Shown: positions 47,080 through 60,156, counted from the first letter of the stretch. The stretch is 64,000 nt of DNA from Albula goreensis (GCA_022829145.1 CM040763.1:4363141-4427140); one strand, 5' to 3'. Numbers and translations are program-made. The notes: generated by a model from the letters alone, not told the origin.

Positions 47080-50000
47080 TAGTTATGCATATTACTTCAG
47101 GGAATACAAAGCCATGCATCTATACAAACAATATATGGTTTGATCTGCTTTTTGAATGCTTATAGCGAACTGGCAAGCTAACAGAAACACAAATGAAGAG
47201 GCCAACAAAAGAGAGTCATTCATTTCTTTCGCATCCATTCTTTGAAGATCTCCGGACAGCTGTAGCACCAGTTGGAAACACTCACTGCATTTATATCGTC
47301 TTTGATCCCTCTAGTAACACACTGTGCATCAACGGTGCGTTTTCACGTATCTAATCATTCACCTGAGAGTGCTGCCACAACATGAATCAGCAGGGCTGGT
47401 CACAACCGTGCACCATCCTCAGCTGCGATTTTCAAACCGCGCTGCCCGTCATCCATTGTCTCTGTGCATCAGCTGACTCCTTCCCATTCTAACTCTCTTC
47501 ACTAGCCTGCGGACATCAAAAGATAAAATATCACTGCTTCCAGAAACAGCTGAGATGTGAGGAAAGAGAGTGCTGGCACTCAGAGAAGAGGGCTCAGAAA
47601 TGCACACAAACAATGTCAGCTTTAATAAGATGAAATGCAGATGCCCATGGCTGAATCAGTGAGCCTCCTTCCTTTGACTCTCTTTAACCCAGATCTATCA
47701 CTTCCTACAGTAACTACAGTGACAATGCCAGCGCGTGTCTTTCCTTCGACAAAACAGACAGCGAACTGCTCCAGAAAATGGGATGGGTTTCCTAGAGCCG
47801 GCTATTTTGTTCTTTATTACATCCACATATTGTTTAAAAGTTAAATCTACTTTTTAGCATCAGATTAATGAGGGTGGAATGAGACTGTTATTGCTCTGTT
47901 ACTGTGTGTCGGGCCATTCCTGAAATCCATACTAAAGCATAGATGAAGACGTAAAAAGACATAGATCGCCCTGTATTGAATTCCCATTATGTAGTATATT
48001 ACCAGAAGTCTTTCTTTCCGTTTTATTGCCAACACATTGAACCAGTGCATAGCACCGAGGGTGAAATGTGTTAGTGTTCATGATCGCCAGTAAAGAAGGA
48101 GCAGTTTTAATACCTGGCTAAAGTTGTGTAAATGTTTATTGTGTCTCATATTAAGTGGTATCACAGTCCAAAGCATTATGCAGCCCTCGCCTAAAGTCGA
48201 AGTGCTTGATCGTACCGAAATACTGCTTAGTGATAGCCATGGAAATCATTTGTGAGAGATCTTGTCATACAGACTAATTCCTACCTCAGGCTTTGGATTG
48301 TGGAACTGTGTCTGTCAGATGTGTTTTAGAGCCTCTTTTTGATAATACCCAGAAGATTCTTATAATTGTAGAAGTGGTTCTTTCCAAGTGGACCTCCAGC
48401 AACAAATACAAGTACTTTTTTTCTCTGCTTTAATGTTCTTGGATAATCAAACTGTCAAAATCATAAAACAATACTAAATATCTGCTTGTGTGGAGGATGC
48501 AGTTATGTTCTCACATTTGTGGAATCATTTTTACAGACATATTGAAAACCAAATTCCATCCCCCATGAAACATTATATGCAGAGTGTGAGATAAGATTAG
48601 CAAGGAAGCATCATAATGAGAGAAGACCATTCGGCTGATGAGTCTTGTCAGTTAATTACATTACATGTAGTGTACTAACTTACACTTAATGATAAATCTG
48701 GCAAAATGGCTTTGCTTTGATTTATTATTTTTGTTGACATGATAATGACCATTGTAATGATAGCATGGTGAAGATGACAATCTGGACAGAGCTTAAAATA
48801 TTGAAATTTCCTTTAGTTTGCTGTTGGATTGTTTGGAATTCTCACTTGTAATAAAATATTATCAAATACTAATAAAAGGCTACACATATCAGTGTCTCCA
48901 ATAAAATACAACACAACATTTAGAGATTGTTTTGATTGTTTTGATTGCAGTGCAGATGGCCTGAAGGACAATAGGTGTGTTTAGTTGGATTTAGCCCCCT
49001 GTGTTCTCCTCAATGTTCTGGGTTCAGTTAGGACCATGGGCAGCACAATCCAGGCTTCCATGTCCCCAGACCTGACCTGAGAAGGACAGCAGTCCCACCC
49101 TGTATAATGCTGTCATTGTCTGTATTGTAGGACACCTGGTTCAAGTTTTGCCGTCAACTTTATCAGTGTCCAGAATCTGATTGCTGTGGCTGTGAAGATT
49201 GTGAGGATTCAAACTCTTCTGTTCTGTAATTCCAGCAGGCATTGAGGAATAATGAAAAAATCTGGTTCAGCTTTTTTCTATTAATAATGCATATCAATTA
49301 CAAGAGCTGCAGTAACACATTCTGCATCTCTGAAAGGAGGTGACTGCAGGATGAACCGACGAGAGGATCTCTGCCAGCCTGGGTCTAACACCTACCTGTC
49401 TTTTTGTTGTCTCTGTTTGACAGTGTGCTAACATTTCAATATTGTGCCATTAACAATGCCCCAGTCATGATTCTGAGTCAGAGACACAAACAAACCTGAC
49501 ACAGGCGAGTGTATCTCTTTACTCTTTGTGGCCCAGTGCACCACTGTCAGATTGTGTGAATTTGACATTAATGACCCATGTTTTTGTTCCTCATCAAAGC
49601 AGACTGTAGCACTAACTATGGCAGTACGATGACGATGTTAATAAGGAATGAATGATAATGGGCTGTGCCATTTTGGTGAGTATGAAAGTAGGCCATGTCG
49701 GGATGGTGAGGTCAGTGGAGGAGCCGTCTGCCACCCTGGAATGGTTTATTTTCATACAACTGCACAGCACAGAGCGGTTTTTCCGCATGTACCACAGCTA
49801 CTGGTGGAAATAATCCAACATATGTTTTATGTCTGGATGTCTCCATGGCACATATGACAGCTCTGAGGATTTGGGAAGATGGAACTGACGTACAGGGAAA
49901 TTCTCTTATTCCGGATCATCATAAATAACATTACAAAGGGCAGAGCGTGTAAAGACTGGGTATTTCATAAAATCTTTCGGCTCCTGAAACATAAAGAATA

Positions 50001-50085
50001 AGAAATCACTGTATATTTGACATTTTTGCTCAGTGCCATCACATTAAAAAAAATAATGAGATAAGATAAAAAGAAAGAAAGAAAT
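47080..50085. other. Gene-free stretch
   Basis: Mostly AT-rich unique DNA with slightly GC-richer patches (about 47230-47500, 49020-49110 and 49650-49800). No bounded exon or RNA gene was found. Confidence 0.5.
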
Positions 50086-50100
50086 AAATAATCAAGGCCT

Positions 50101-50405
50101 CGCTGACAATTCCCTGGGCTCTGCCGGCCGTTCGGCAGCCAACGCGAGCCGTATACAGATGTGCAGATAACTGCCGCTGTCACAACATGACATCACAATG
50201 GGCCAAATCCCCCGCCGGCGTCCTGCTTAGCCGAGATCAGATCGGCCCCGCTGGAACTCATCCCGTTACGCTCGTGTCACTCACGCCGAGACGGCGGAGT
50301 CGCTGAGGCTGACAGCGTTTCCCATTCAAACGGCGAGGGCTGTCAGAGCGCCGTCCCTGCTGGAGGAACTCGCCGCCTCAAAGCCCGCAATCTCGCGCCG
50401 CTATT
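50101..50405. promoter_or_regulatory. Orphan CpG island
   Basis: Direct counting gives about 33 CpG dinucleotides in 50101-50400, in sharp contrast to the CpG-poor flanks. GC content is well above the window's average. No TATA box, convincing first exon or long coding frame accompanies it. It could be the promoter of a non-coding RNA or of a distant exon, or an orphan CpG island acting as an enhancer. Fish genomes are less CpG-depleted than mammals in places, so the methylation state is needed to decide. Confidence 0.6.
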
Positions 50406-50409
50406 TTTT

Positions 50410-50990
50410 AAAAGCCAGCATTACCATTTAGGCCTTGAGTCTAACAAAACCAAGATCTGAAATCGAATGTTATAGTAAAACTGTTGTAAAATATTACTGT
50501 AAAAGTTTGCCATTTTTCAACATTGTAAATTACATCCCCAATGTTTTATACAGTAAATGTATAATATCTCATGTAAATTCAGTGTTTCCATTAAAATAAC
50601 ATGAGCGAAGCTAAGAAGCATAAATAGACAAAACTATTTTCTGTAATCAAGTCATAGCTACAATATGTTTACCTGTCAAATGTACAAAGGTGTTGAATTT
50701 GGGCCACTTATTGATTGGCAAGCCAGAAATTTAAGGACCTGCTAAATCATAATCCTTTTGTTTATTTTTATTAAACTATTAAAATGTTTTAGAAGGTCAT
50801 GTTATCAAAATCTACAGAAAACTATAATGACTTTAGTAGCTGTCTAGTGTGTAACATTTTGCTTGAGCTTACTCTATTCATTGAAAACACAGAAATATAA
50901 TTCACACGCTGAAAACTCAGTGATATAATTGGCATTTAAGTTATGTACTTCTTAACATTTGGTCATTTATTCACCTGTCATCCCTCCCCT
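50410..50990. other. Gene-free stretch
   Basis: Strongly AT-rich unique DNA between the CpG-rich island and the next GC-richer block. Confidence 0.5.
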
Positions 50991-50999
50991 CACCAAATC

Positions 51000-51350
51000 A
51001 TGACTCATCGAATGATAAAATTCAGTACACAGGATCACACTAGCTGAGCTGCTGGCTGGTGGTCTCATTAAAAGAGTGCGGGGCTTCGAGTGGGAGGTCA
51101 GGTGATTAGTGCCTAAGTTGGCTGGGCCGACATGCTTCTGTAGTCGCCGTGTGATGGACATTTCCAATTAAGAAGAGTAAATACCTCTCCCTGTATCAGG
51201 TCCCCTTGCCCTCCCTGCCGCTCTGATCGGTCTGAGTCTATCTTCCCTTAAATCTCCTCTTCCTGCTGACAGCACGGACACTGTCTGAGCTCACAGGTTT
51301 CTCCAGCACCCCCTCCCTCCTCCCCCCTCCCAGGGCCCAGGGCAGCATTT
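51000..51350. promoter_or_regulatory. Candidate conserved non-coding island
   Basis: Mixed-GC, repeat-poor block with GGTGATTAGTG at about 51101, CATTTCCAATTAAG at about 51160, CpG in AGTCGCCGTGTG, and a C-rich segment at 51306-51335. No exon boundaries. Compositional call. Confidence 0.28.
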
Positions 51351-51937
51351 CCTCTGCACAAACAAACACATGTTGTCTTCCTAAAAAAGGGGTTTTCAAC
51401 TACTCAACCAGGCAAAAAAAAAAAAAAAGACCCAATACACAACAGTTGTTGATATTCTGTTCCTGGGTTGGGTATCTTTTTGGAGATATCTGAGGAGGTT
51501 TTTGTCCGTTAATGAATTTCATACATGTTTGACATTAATTTCACACATGGAGGGTCTTATCTTTGGAAAGGGAAAATTTGTTTGAGATATCCGGTGTAGA
51601 ATGGTTTCATTTGAATTGAAAATTAGGGTACAGACCTTTTTGGCTCTGTGTCACCAAGGGAAAGTAATGAGTAAGGCAGTATAAACTAGTGCTCTTCACG
51701 TCCTCGAAAACTCAGCTCTTCTTGAGCAATAAAAACAGTTTTTCACGCAGTTAACACACTTTCTTTGGATTAAAGGTAAAAAAAAAAAAACCAGGACACA
51801 CTGCAGGGTGAGGACCTCTGATATAAACTGATTTAAAGAGAGGACCAAATAAATAAATAAACAAACACACGCACAGACAAACAAACTCTGGTTTTATTAG
51901 CATCATGTTTACAGCTGCAGGATGGGACAAATACATT

Positions 51938-52030
51938 TCAGTGCTGGTCTAGGATCAGACACCCCTAATCATATCACAATCTTTTCCATCATGATCTGAA
52001 ATGTACAACTGATCTCAGGTCAGCAGCAGA
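51938..52030. mobile_element. Short inverted-repeat element, copy 2
   Basis: Left arm GTGCTGGTCTAGGATCAG (51941-51958) and right arm CTGATCTCAGGTCAGCAGCAG (about 52009-52028). The right arm reversed gives CTGCTGCTGACCTGAGATCAG, which pairs with the left arm imperfectly. It shares the GGATCAG/CTGATC core and layout with 3400-3500, in a more diverged form. Likely a relic of the same family. Confidence 0.5.
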
Positions 52031-52039
52031 AGGAAGGTA

Positions 52040-52700
52040 CCATTATCAGAGTGCAGATGGTGCTTTGTTCATACAGTGTTATAGACTCATTGTTTATCAA
52101 TACCGGTGATGTGACAGCTGAAAGTGATAAATAACAAGGACCTCTGGCTTACGTGATGATGTGTGAGTGTTTCTCTAGGGGCCCTGGGTTTTAAATGAGT
52201 GCATTGTAGATATTTGATTTAAGTGCTGATGCAAGCACTATCAGCCGAATGCTCTGGCTTCCACACGAGACTCCCTGCACTCATTTCACTGTTAACATCT
52301 AATCATTAAATCCACCTTGGATTTGTGCCCTCCAAGTACAGTAGTTCAGTGACTGAAAATCCATTATTTTCCGTGCAGACAAATTAGTTGCATTATTATC
52401 CTAAATAGAGTAATTAGAATCAGACTTGACAACACACCTACCCTCAGATCCATCTTGCTCAGAATGAAGGCAGATTATTAAAGGGAATTACACCTAGAAA
52501 ATCGGAGATGAATGCAGGCGTTTGGTTTGTTGAATGAACAGTGTGCGGCACATTCCAATGCATGAGCACTGAAATGCCAAGGACAGCTGCTAAAAAGACT
52601 ATGTTTTGTTATTTTTTTGTCAAAGACCTGTGAGGCACTTTTCATTTCGCACATTGAGTTTCTCACTGTAGATGAGAAAAATGCCCCCATTCTGCATTCC
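52040..52700. other. Gene-free stretch
   Basis: Unique DNA; minus-strand frame 52478-52786 overlaps a SINE tail and is not coding. Confidence 0.5.
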
Positions 52701-52713
52701 ATCACATCACACT

Positions 52714-52753
52714 TTACATTACAGCCATTTAGCAGACGTTCTTTTAAAGAGCG
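52714..52753 (-). mobile_element. SINE tail fragment
   Basis: TTACATTACAGCCATTTAGC followed by AGACGTTCTTTTAAAGAGCG matches the reverse complement of the tail at 56705-56764 with substitutions (TCTTTTAAAGAGCG for TCTTATCCAGAGCG). Only the 3' end is present. Confidence 0.65.
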
Positions 52754-52759
52754 GCATGC

Positions 52760-53680
52760 GGTGTGAGAGAACAGAAGTGTGTTCACCTAATTACCATTAA
52801 CAGTAGTGCCAGATCTGGCTAACAGCATTCCCTTACCAGACAGTGTATAGCTTCACTACAGCACTAATGCATGTTAAGTACGCTAACCAGAGCTAAAATA
52901 CATCACCTTCATGAGCTGATGATGTGATAATGTTGTCTCTTTTCTCTTTATTAAATAAAAATGGCTACTGGGACCTGAAACTGTTACCACATCCATCTGT
53001 TTCTTCCACTGCGATGCGTTTTCTTCTCGACTCCAGACATCCTCAACATCTGATGTTTCACACCTCGGGCTGTGAAAATGCAGTCCTAAACCGTTGTTTT
53101 CACAAGCATTCAGGGCTTTGTTTTTTTATTATTGTGACTGTCCTGATTCAGCTCCGGTTTGCGCAGAATGGCGTTGCACATATGGGCAGCGATTTCAAAC
53201 AAAACACCTGACTCAGACATCAGTGGACTTGCAATCATTTCATTAAATGCTCTAAGTATTCCATAGCTCTGTATGTCTATGATGATTTGCATATTGTTTA
53301 TTGAACATCATATTCAGAGACTGGAAGTGCCAGTCAGAAGTCTATGGGGCAGTGGAACCACTGCAAAAATTTCAGCTGGCTTTGAGAAGTGACCATCTTT
53401 CATTTTCAAAATCTATAGCTATTAATAAAAGACAATGAAATTCAAACACATAAATTGTCCATTCCTTATCAGATTACTTTGTATCATGTTAAAAAGTAGC
53501 ATCTCAGTTTTTATATAAGATAATGGAAATAGTAGAAAGCTTATTGGATGTGACAAAACGTAACAAATAGTCTTCAAAATACTTTTGTTATATATTGAAA
53601 AAACTTTTTTCTAACGTAATGGTAAAATAAAACAGATTTTCTCACTTCCTTTGATTACATCCATCCCATAATAACAATGT
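52760..53680. other. Gene-free stretch
   Basis: Mostly unique DNA. Plus-strand frame 52924-53211 (95 codons) has no recognisable domain. Confidence 0.5.
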
Positions 53681-53689
53681 GCTCCAGAC

Positions 53690-54290
53690 TGGCCCCTCTG
53701 TTCTTCCCTATGTCCTCTACAGACGTGCTCATCGCACAAGTATGCCACTGATACCCTGTTTGGTGCCACTCTGGCTTGGCCTTATGGGAAGGGATGGTTT
53801 CTATGGAGATGAGGGTGAAGACTGAGACATAATTGTGGAAGGGTTAAGATTAGGGTCATGGCAGAGTGTTTTGCCAGGGTGGGTGAGTGGGCAGGTTACG
53901 TAACGGAAGGCTGCTGGAGGGCAGAGAGTCAAGAGTGGAATCAGAGCCGAGCAGCTCCATCGAATTAGCGTTTTAATTAAAATGATAGACTTATTCAGAT
54001 GAGCATCGTGAGGCCTTCGATCCCTCATCTGTGTAAGCAAGCCTGGCAGAGCTGCGCTGCGTCTGAATGTGCAGAGCGAACTGTGGCATTTTCCCATGCT
54101 CTTCATCTGGAGGTCCTCTCTCTGTGATAAATATGAAGTGATGGTCAGAATATGGCGAGGCAGACGTCCAAGGGCATCGGGTTTGAGCAGCGCAGCGCGG
54201 CATCTGCCCAAACATCTGCACCAAGCTCATGGACTTCAGCGTGAGGGCCATAACCAGGGTATGTATAGGCCTCTGCATTAGTTCAGTGAT
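53690..54290. promoter_or_regulatory. Candidate conserved non-coding island; coding not excluded
   Basis: GC-richer block with TTAATTAAAATGA at about 53974 and a CpG cluster at 54150-54205. Open frames of 136 and 95 codons (minus) and 70 codons (plus) overlap here, as expected where stops are scarce. A donor-like GGTATGTA lies at 54258-54265, and the frame before it reads GICPNICTKLMDFSVRAITR, but no matching acceptor or family resemblance was found. Confidence 0.3.
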
Positions 54291-54299
54291 GCTTTATGG

Positions 54300-55445
54300 A
54301 AGTGAGTTTTGCTCCTGGGGCATAGAGAATCTGATTGGTTGTCATCCAGGTGTGACTTCATTGGTGGGTGGTAGAAGGGTATGGTTTTGAGTCATTTATG
54401 TGTCCAACATTGTATTTCAACTGACTTACCTTGATCTGATGTATGGAGACAGAGGACAGGTGTCACAGAGTTAGCAAAGCCTTACAGGCTAAAATAAATT
54501 AATCTCTTGCTACCTAGCATTTGGTAGTGAGCTGGTGAGGTCTGCTGCTACGTTTCATTATTTCTTTCTGTTGAGAACCCTACAAAAAGCATGTGTTAGG
54601 TATGTTTGTTATTTATTTTGCAAAGGGGCTTTTGTTCAACATACCAGTGTCTGTTTTTTCTGCTGTTTTGCTGGGAATAACCAAAAACACAGACAGCATT
54701 ACCCCACAAGCTCAATAATGTGATTGCTAGTTTCCTTGTTTTTTAATAAAATCTGCTGTCAGTGCACCCATTTCAAAATGATTTTATAAAATATAGGCAA
54801 TCAGACCTTACTTCAGATCTCACTGTGGACCATAAGATCATAGAAGTTTTGGCTTTATGGGATAAAAACAAATGGGAATTCTAGTGTTAGAGAACAAAGG
54901 AACAGAGACAGAAAGAGAGAGAGAAGCAGACAGAGAGATTGTTTATTCAGTTATTCAATTCAATTATATATGATTGTTTTCCATGCAAATAACATGACGT
55001 GTATGATTTATGATTTATTACATTACACATACACTCCTTTCATATTAATTTGCTTCTTTCTTCCATGAAAGATCCCAGTTCAAGCATTTGTTTGGTTATC
55101 AGCAGGGACTTACCTTGTGATAGATGAGGTGAATTCCCCAGAAATTTGTGTGTAAATTCTCAGAGAACGTCATTTGTTTTGCTCAGAGATGGTTCTGGGC
55201 TGCGTGCAGGCAGACCCTTTGAAGGAACTCTCAGTCTGGCAGCGGTGCGATGGCTGTGTGAAGGATGGTGACAGAGTAAAGAGAAACACACAGTACCTGC
55301 CTTTATGTTCTGGTCCGCCACATTCTTGACTTAAGTTTTTATTTCATTTTTTTGGAGAAATCAAAAATGGATGGATGCATTTTAATATAGTTTCAGCCAG
55401 CACTTGGCATATAGAGCTTGATTTATTATTGATTGAAATGACTGT
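54300..55445. other. Gene-free stretch
   Basis: AT-rich unique DNA with a GA-rich patch at about 54900-54945. Nothing coding recognised. Confidence 0.5.
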
Positions 55446-55449
55446 ACCT

Positions 55450-55532
55450 GTGCGTGTGCGCGCGTGCGTGAGTGTGCGTGCGTGCGTGCGTGCGTGCGTG
55501 TGTGCGTGCATGCGTGCATGAGTGTGTGCATG
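55450..55532. repeat. (TGCG)n microsatellite
   Basis: CGTG/TGCG tetramers with TGCATG interruptions. CpG-containing simple repeats of this kind are comparatively unusual. Overlapping frames (Ala-Arg-Thr-His runs) are artefacts. Confidence 0.95.
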
Positions 55533-55925
55533 TTGAGCTTGAAATCTTTTGCAATTGGTCAAAGGTTGTGGGCCAGTGTCTTCTAAGATGTGCATGTCTC
55601 AGACCGTGTTTCCCCGTCCATGTTCTCCTTATTCTCTCTGCACTAAAGACCTCTGAGAAGCTTCATGAACACAGGTCCTGTCCCCCTCACCATCCCCTTT
55701 GCAAAACCATTCCAGAGGCATAATTCCATCATGGTCACATGATAAAAATATACTGCGCACCACTATTCACTGACTAATTTAACTGAATTTTAGGGAATTT
55801 AACTTATTTTTCCCCATTCACAGGAATAACCCATGGGTCCCTACAGTTTTTACTTTTTCATCTATTTCTTGTGTGCTTTAAATTATTGTGTGGTGGTTTA
55901 CGTTCCGTCTTCCCTTGCTTTTCAG

Positions 55926-55974
55926 GTCTCAGGAGAGAGAATGTCACATTGATTTTCACACATTCAACCTCAGG
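55926..55974 (+). other. Candidate 49-nt exon (tentative)
   Basis: A strong pyrimidine tract and acceptor (CGTCTTCCCTTGCTTTTCAG) end at 55925, and a GTAAGA donor starts at 55975. Two frames are open: SQERECHIDFHTFNLR and LRRENVTLIFTHSTS. A length of 49 is not a multiple of three. Neither peptide is recognised. Transcription evidence is needed; it may be a chance pair of splice words. Confidence 0.25.
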
Positions 55975-55984
55975 GTAAGACTCA

Positions 55985-56700
55985 CTGTTTTTCTTTTGCC
56001 TCTCACTGTGCTACCTCCATGATTGTGATAGCGCTAAATGAGTTACTGTACTTGTGAATATGTTTGGCAAGGTTTCATTCATTGACACATGGATAAAATT
56101 CTGTGGCTCACATTATAACCGCCTGTTGTCCAGCAGGTACAATTGCATAATGTTGCAAGCACTATAAAAAGACATGACCTTGATCAGTTTGTTCTCATTT
56201 GTTAGCTGATCCACAATATGAAACCTACAATGTGTTTTTGCTGAATACTTTTATATTACAAACCAAAGCAAATATATAAAGATCAAAGTAAGGTTTCAAG
56301 TACCAAGGAGAGGAGAGAGTAAATATATTTTCATAATGAATTTTTTTTTTAAGTAATGCGTTACATGTGACCTTTATTGGTCATTCTCCTCCTCTTCCTG
56401 ATGATGTCATGAGAGTTATTTAATCTCAAAACATCATCAGTTTCTGCAGGTGATTTTTAGATGTATCAATATTTAATTGTCCCTCATTGTGGAAACTGAT
56501 ACTCAAACACCTGTGAAAAGGAGAGTCAGGTGATCGTGTACTTATTCCATTCACACCTGATGTGTTGTGTGATATCATCGTTATTATGTTGATTCTCTCT
56601 GCAGTAAAACTAAAAATGTGTAATTTGACGTTGTAATATCCCTGTAAGGATGCATGTGTATGCAGTTTGAGAATCGCATAATCAGCTTTTGACCCCAGTA
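55985..56700. other. Gene-free stretch
   Basis: AT-rich unique DNA. Minus-strand frame 56426-56875 (149 codons, the longest in the window) runs through the SINE tail and is judged non-coding. Confidence 0.55.
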
Positions 56701-56704
56701 TAAT

Positions 56705-56764
56705 GCACTTTGAGTTGTACGTCGCTCTGGATAAGAGCATCTGCAAAATGCCTGTAATGTAATG
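56705..56764 (+). mobile_element. SINE 3' tail fragment
   Basis: GCACTTTGAGTTGTACGTCG then CTCTGGATAAGAGCATCTGC, AAAATGCC and TGTAATGTAATG. This is the least diverged copy in the window of the tail found at 13667, 34544 and 52714. Upstream sequence does not preserve a clear tRNA-like head, so the copy is 5'-truncated. Confidence 0.8.
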
Positions 56765-57598
56765 CAAGAACGGGAGTTCTGCACCTCTGCTCTGTGACAC
56801 AAGGACAGAGTGCCATGGCAGTGTGTGTGAGCGTGGTGACACATATTCATCTGTAATCCAGGGCTTCAGAATCAATGTTCAATATGAACACAATGGTTTG
56901 ACTGGAAATTTCACTACTCAACATCCTGTATGCAGTAATCGCAAAACCTAAACTCTCTATAGCTTTGCCTTGCTGTTCACTTCAGCAAAATCTACCAATT
57001 TGCACTCACAATGTGAACAATGTCTTCAAAGAAATAAATGAAAAATAATGATAATTGTAGCATATCGAAGGCCTCAGTCGCTGATGTTGTTTTACAGGCA
57101 GCACAGTGCCCTTGGTTGTGGGGATTAGCATAGGGAAGCAAAAGAAGAAAAAAAAACATGAGATGTTATTGAGAATAAAAATAGACATGGAGAGGTCATG
57201 AGAGTTCGGCAGCCAAACAGAGCATTCTCTCAAGCGAGTGTGAAAAAAACGCAGCGCAACAGTCACAGCATCGCTTCACATATGTGGGCGTCAAGGGGTT
57301 AAATTCATGTTTAATCCATTTAAGTAATGCTGTTCCCCATAGATCGTGTTTTACCGATCAGAGATACAGAAGGAGCAGTGGAACATCGCAGTGCTTGAGC
57401 CATGAAGCACAAGCCTGAGTATCGGTGAACGTGTTGCATATTTCATGTTCAGTAACTCACATGTTATAGCATGAATTCCAATCGCATCATAGAGAAATTA
57501 ATCCATAACAGTTTATAACATCTGGAGTATATGATTCTTACATCAAAAAAATACCATTAGCTTCTCTGTTTATATAATTATGGCTTCTGAGGGAGAAA

Positions 57599-57641
57599 GT
57601 GACAGACAGAGAGAGAGAGGGAGGGAGGGAGAGAGGGAGAA
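57599..57641. repeat. (GA)n/(GGGA)n purine tract
   Basis: GACA, GA and GAGG units in a nearly pure purine run. Confidence 0.9.
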
Positions 57642-58820
57642 CGGAAATGAATAGAAAAAGACATGGGGAAAGTGGGTGTTAAAATGAGATATTTTATTAA
57701 AAGTACAGGTACAGTGGCAGCTTAAAATGAGCTGAAAGCTGAAGTCTCTAACCCTTTTTATATTAAGGTCTTACGTTATGCACACTGATAAAATAATCTC
57801 TCAATATGTAAGTGACGGCTGAAATATGAAATAAAACTTTAAAAATGAAACTTTCTATTCCTGTTCTCCTGTTCTCTCGGGCAGGGCTGAATATGATCTG
57901 CGCATATAGGTTTAAAGTTTAATGTGTCCCCTTTTTATTTTATATAAAAATATAACACTCATAGGCCGATGTGACTCAGACAAACAAAATGGATTCTAAA
58001 GCAAGACTCTGCATCACAGCTGAGGCAATATGTAGACAGAAAGCAGGAAAAGCGCAGCGTAGACACTCTGTTCAATTTGCATCCCATAAGCAGATTCAAA
58101 CAGCATTTGTGTGCCCTCAAATTGAGCAGGCCCTGGCGCCATTGACTCAGCCTGTTTCATTTAGTTCAATTTCTTCCTCTCAAATATGTCTGCCTAAAAA
58201 TGCTTATATTCCACAGTTTTGTGAATTTTGGAATGCTAGCGTTCTTTCATTAGTGCACTGTATAAACTTCTTATTTTTGGCCATTGTCAACACATTTGCA
58301 GATATAGTGTGCACTTATTGATTTTCTTTTTTTTATGGGTTGTGTTCTCAGAATAACTTACACACTATCTCATTCATTCACATACAGAAAGAGTACAGCT
58401 GGCACCAACATATACCATGTAAGCCTTTCAGAAAATTCCACATCGATTGTAAAAGACAAAAATACAGGCAAGTAAATGAATATTGATGGTAGCTGCAGCC
58501 ATTTGAAAGAAATATCAAGTCACAAATCCGTCTGTTCCTTTCAGCATGGCCAGTGGTTTGATCTGAATAGGGCTGTGATCGATTTGACACAGAAATGGCC
58601 AAAAAATTGTTTCCACTGACAAGAGTAATGCCACTTTAAAGCGTCTGTGTCTACAGTTTCTCTCAACAAAGCAAGGATGTCTCTTTCCATTGCAATTACC
58701 AGGCTCCACAAAGGGAAAACTGTAAGCAGAATATGAATAAGTAATGGGAGAGATTCCTACACCGAATATTTCTCTTCAAATTGAACTCACTTGAACTTGT
58801 CTATATTTTACTCGATTAAG

Positions 58821-58836
58821 TTTTTTTTTTTTTTTT
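58821..58836. repeat. Poly-T tract
   Basis: An uninterrupted T run of about 16. Confidence 0.85.
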
Positions 58837-59843
58837 CCCAGGATTCCTATAGATATATACATGGGACATTTAATTAGACCTTCTTTAAATTTGAAGAGCA
58901 CATAACATTCATAGCTGACCTTTAACCTTTATAAGACCTAGGACATATAGTTAGCTCATTCTCATTTCCCTGTCAGTACCTGCATCCTAATGCAGGTAAA
59001 CAATCAATAACTTGTTTTATTCCCCAAGTCAACACTGGTTATGGCTGACATTAGTGTCGATATGTTCTTATCTTATACTCGGCTGTGAATGTGTATACAG
59101 TGGTATATAAGCATGATGAATTCAAATGCTGTGAGTACAAAACATGACCCCTTAAGGCTGTGGTTATCAGGGTATGTTTCATAACGTTACATAAAATGGA
59201 ATTTAAAACAGAGACAAAATACAATCATTCAGTATTAGCTGAGATTATATTATTATTATCCATGTGGGATTATAATGTCTGTATTATACATTATTACAGT
59301 TCTGCCTGGGGTGTGTGTTGTGTCCACCCTGACCTTTCTGGGACCATGTGATTTCATACAAAAAATCAATTTTAAAACTATAAAGCTCACTGAAAAATCT
59401 TAAGGAGCTAATTGTATGCATAAAATGTAATCTAGCGACAACAAAATTTGTTCAAAATATGTTCATAATCCTTACAGACATTATTTCAGTCCAAGATTAT
59501 AAAACAGCACTGTAGACCTATGCACTGTAGACATCACTTCATAATGGGTTTTATTGAATAAAGTGGGACCAAAACATACCTCTTATATGTATTTCATATC
59601 ATAAAATACACTGCCTTGTTTTAAAGGTGCTTTATCAATGTAAAACAGTGACATGAATCATGTTGATGATGCAGAAAATCAATTTCAACACTATGGAAAG
59701 AATTTCTGATAATCCAGCCCTGGGTTCCAGAAATGTATGTGTCATGTTAATTAATTCACTGGAGTATTATTGCAGTGAATATCAATAATTGCTTTAGCTG
59801 GGCCTTATTGTCTTATGAGCCAGAGTGTGCATTGTGCATGCTG

Positions 59844-59862
59844 CCCCCCCCCCCCACCCCCC
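59844..59862. repeat. Poly-C tract
   Basis: C run with a single A interruption. Prone to sequencing error. Confidence 0.9.
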
Positions 59863-60156
59863 TTCTGACATCTGTATAATTCTAACATTCAGTATGGTAA
59901 AACCTCCACCAATGAGAGCGCAGCCAGCCAGGCGGCCCTCTGTAAAAACAGTCTGTTTTATTCCACTGACAGGGCATATTATCTCTGGAGCAGTAAGGTT
60001 TCTTTGCTCCTACACCCTGATCATCTAAATATAGAGAAATAATTATACAACCTGTCAGTTGTCTCTTTCCCTCCCTTGATTTTGTGATGTTACTTGATAG
60101 TAGCATCTGTAGCATAAACAATCCTCTTGACACTACCCCAGAAAAAAGCATCAAAT

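Noticed and set aside
48945..48980. TTTTGATTGCAG acceptor followed 24 nt later by GTGTGT
   Set aside because: The donor is poor and the segment is too short to support an exon.
53801..54211. 136-codon minus-strand frame
   Set aside because: Sits in a GC-richer block where frames on both strands are open; the peptide shows no domain or compositional signature.
56426..56875. Longest frame in the window, 149 codons, minus strand
   Set aside because: It reads through a SINE tail, has no domain-like features, and its length is within chance for 64 kb.
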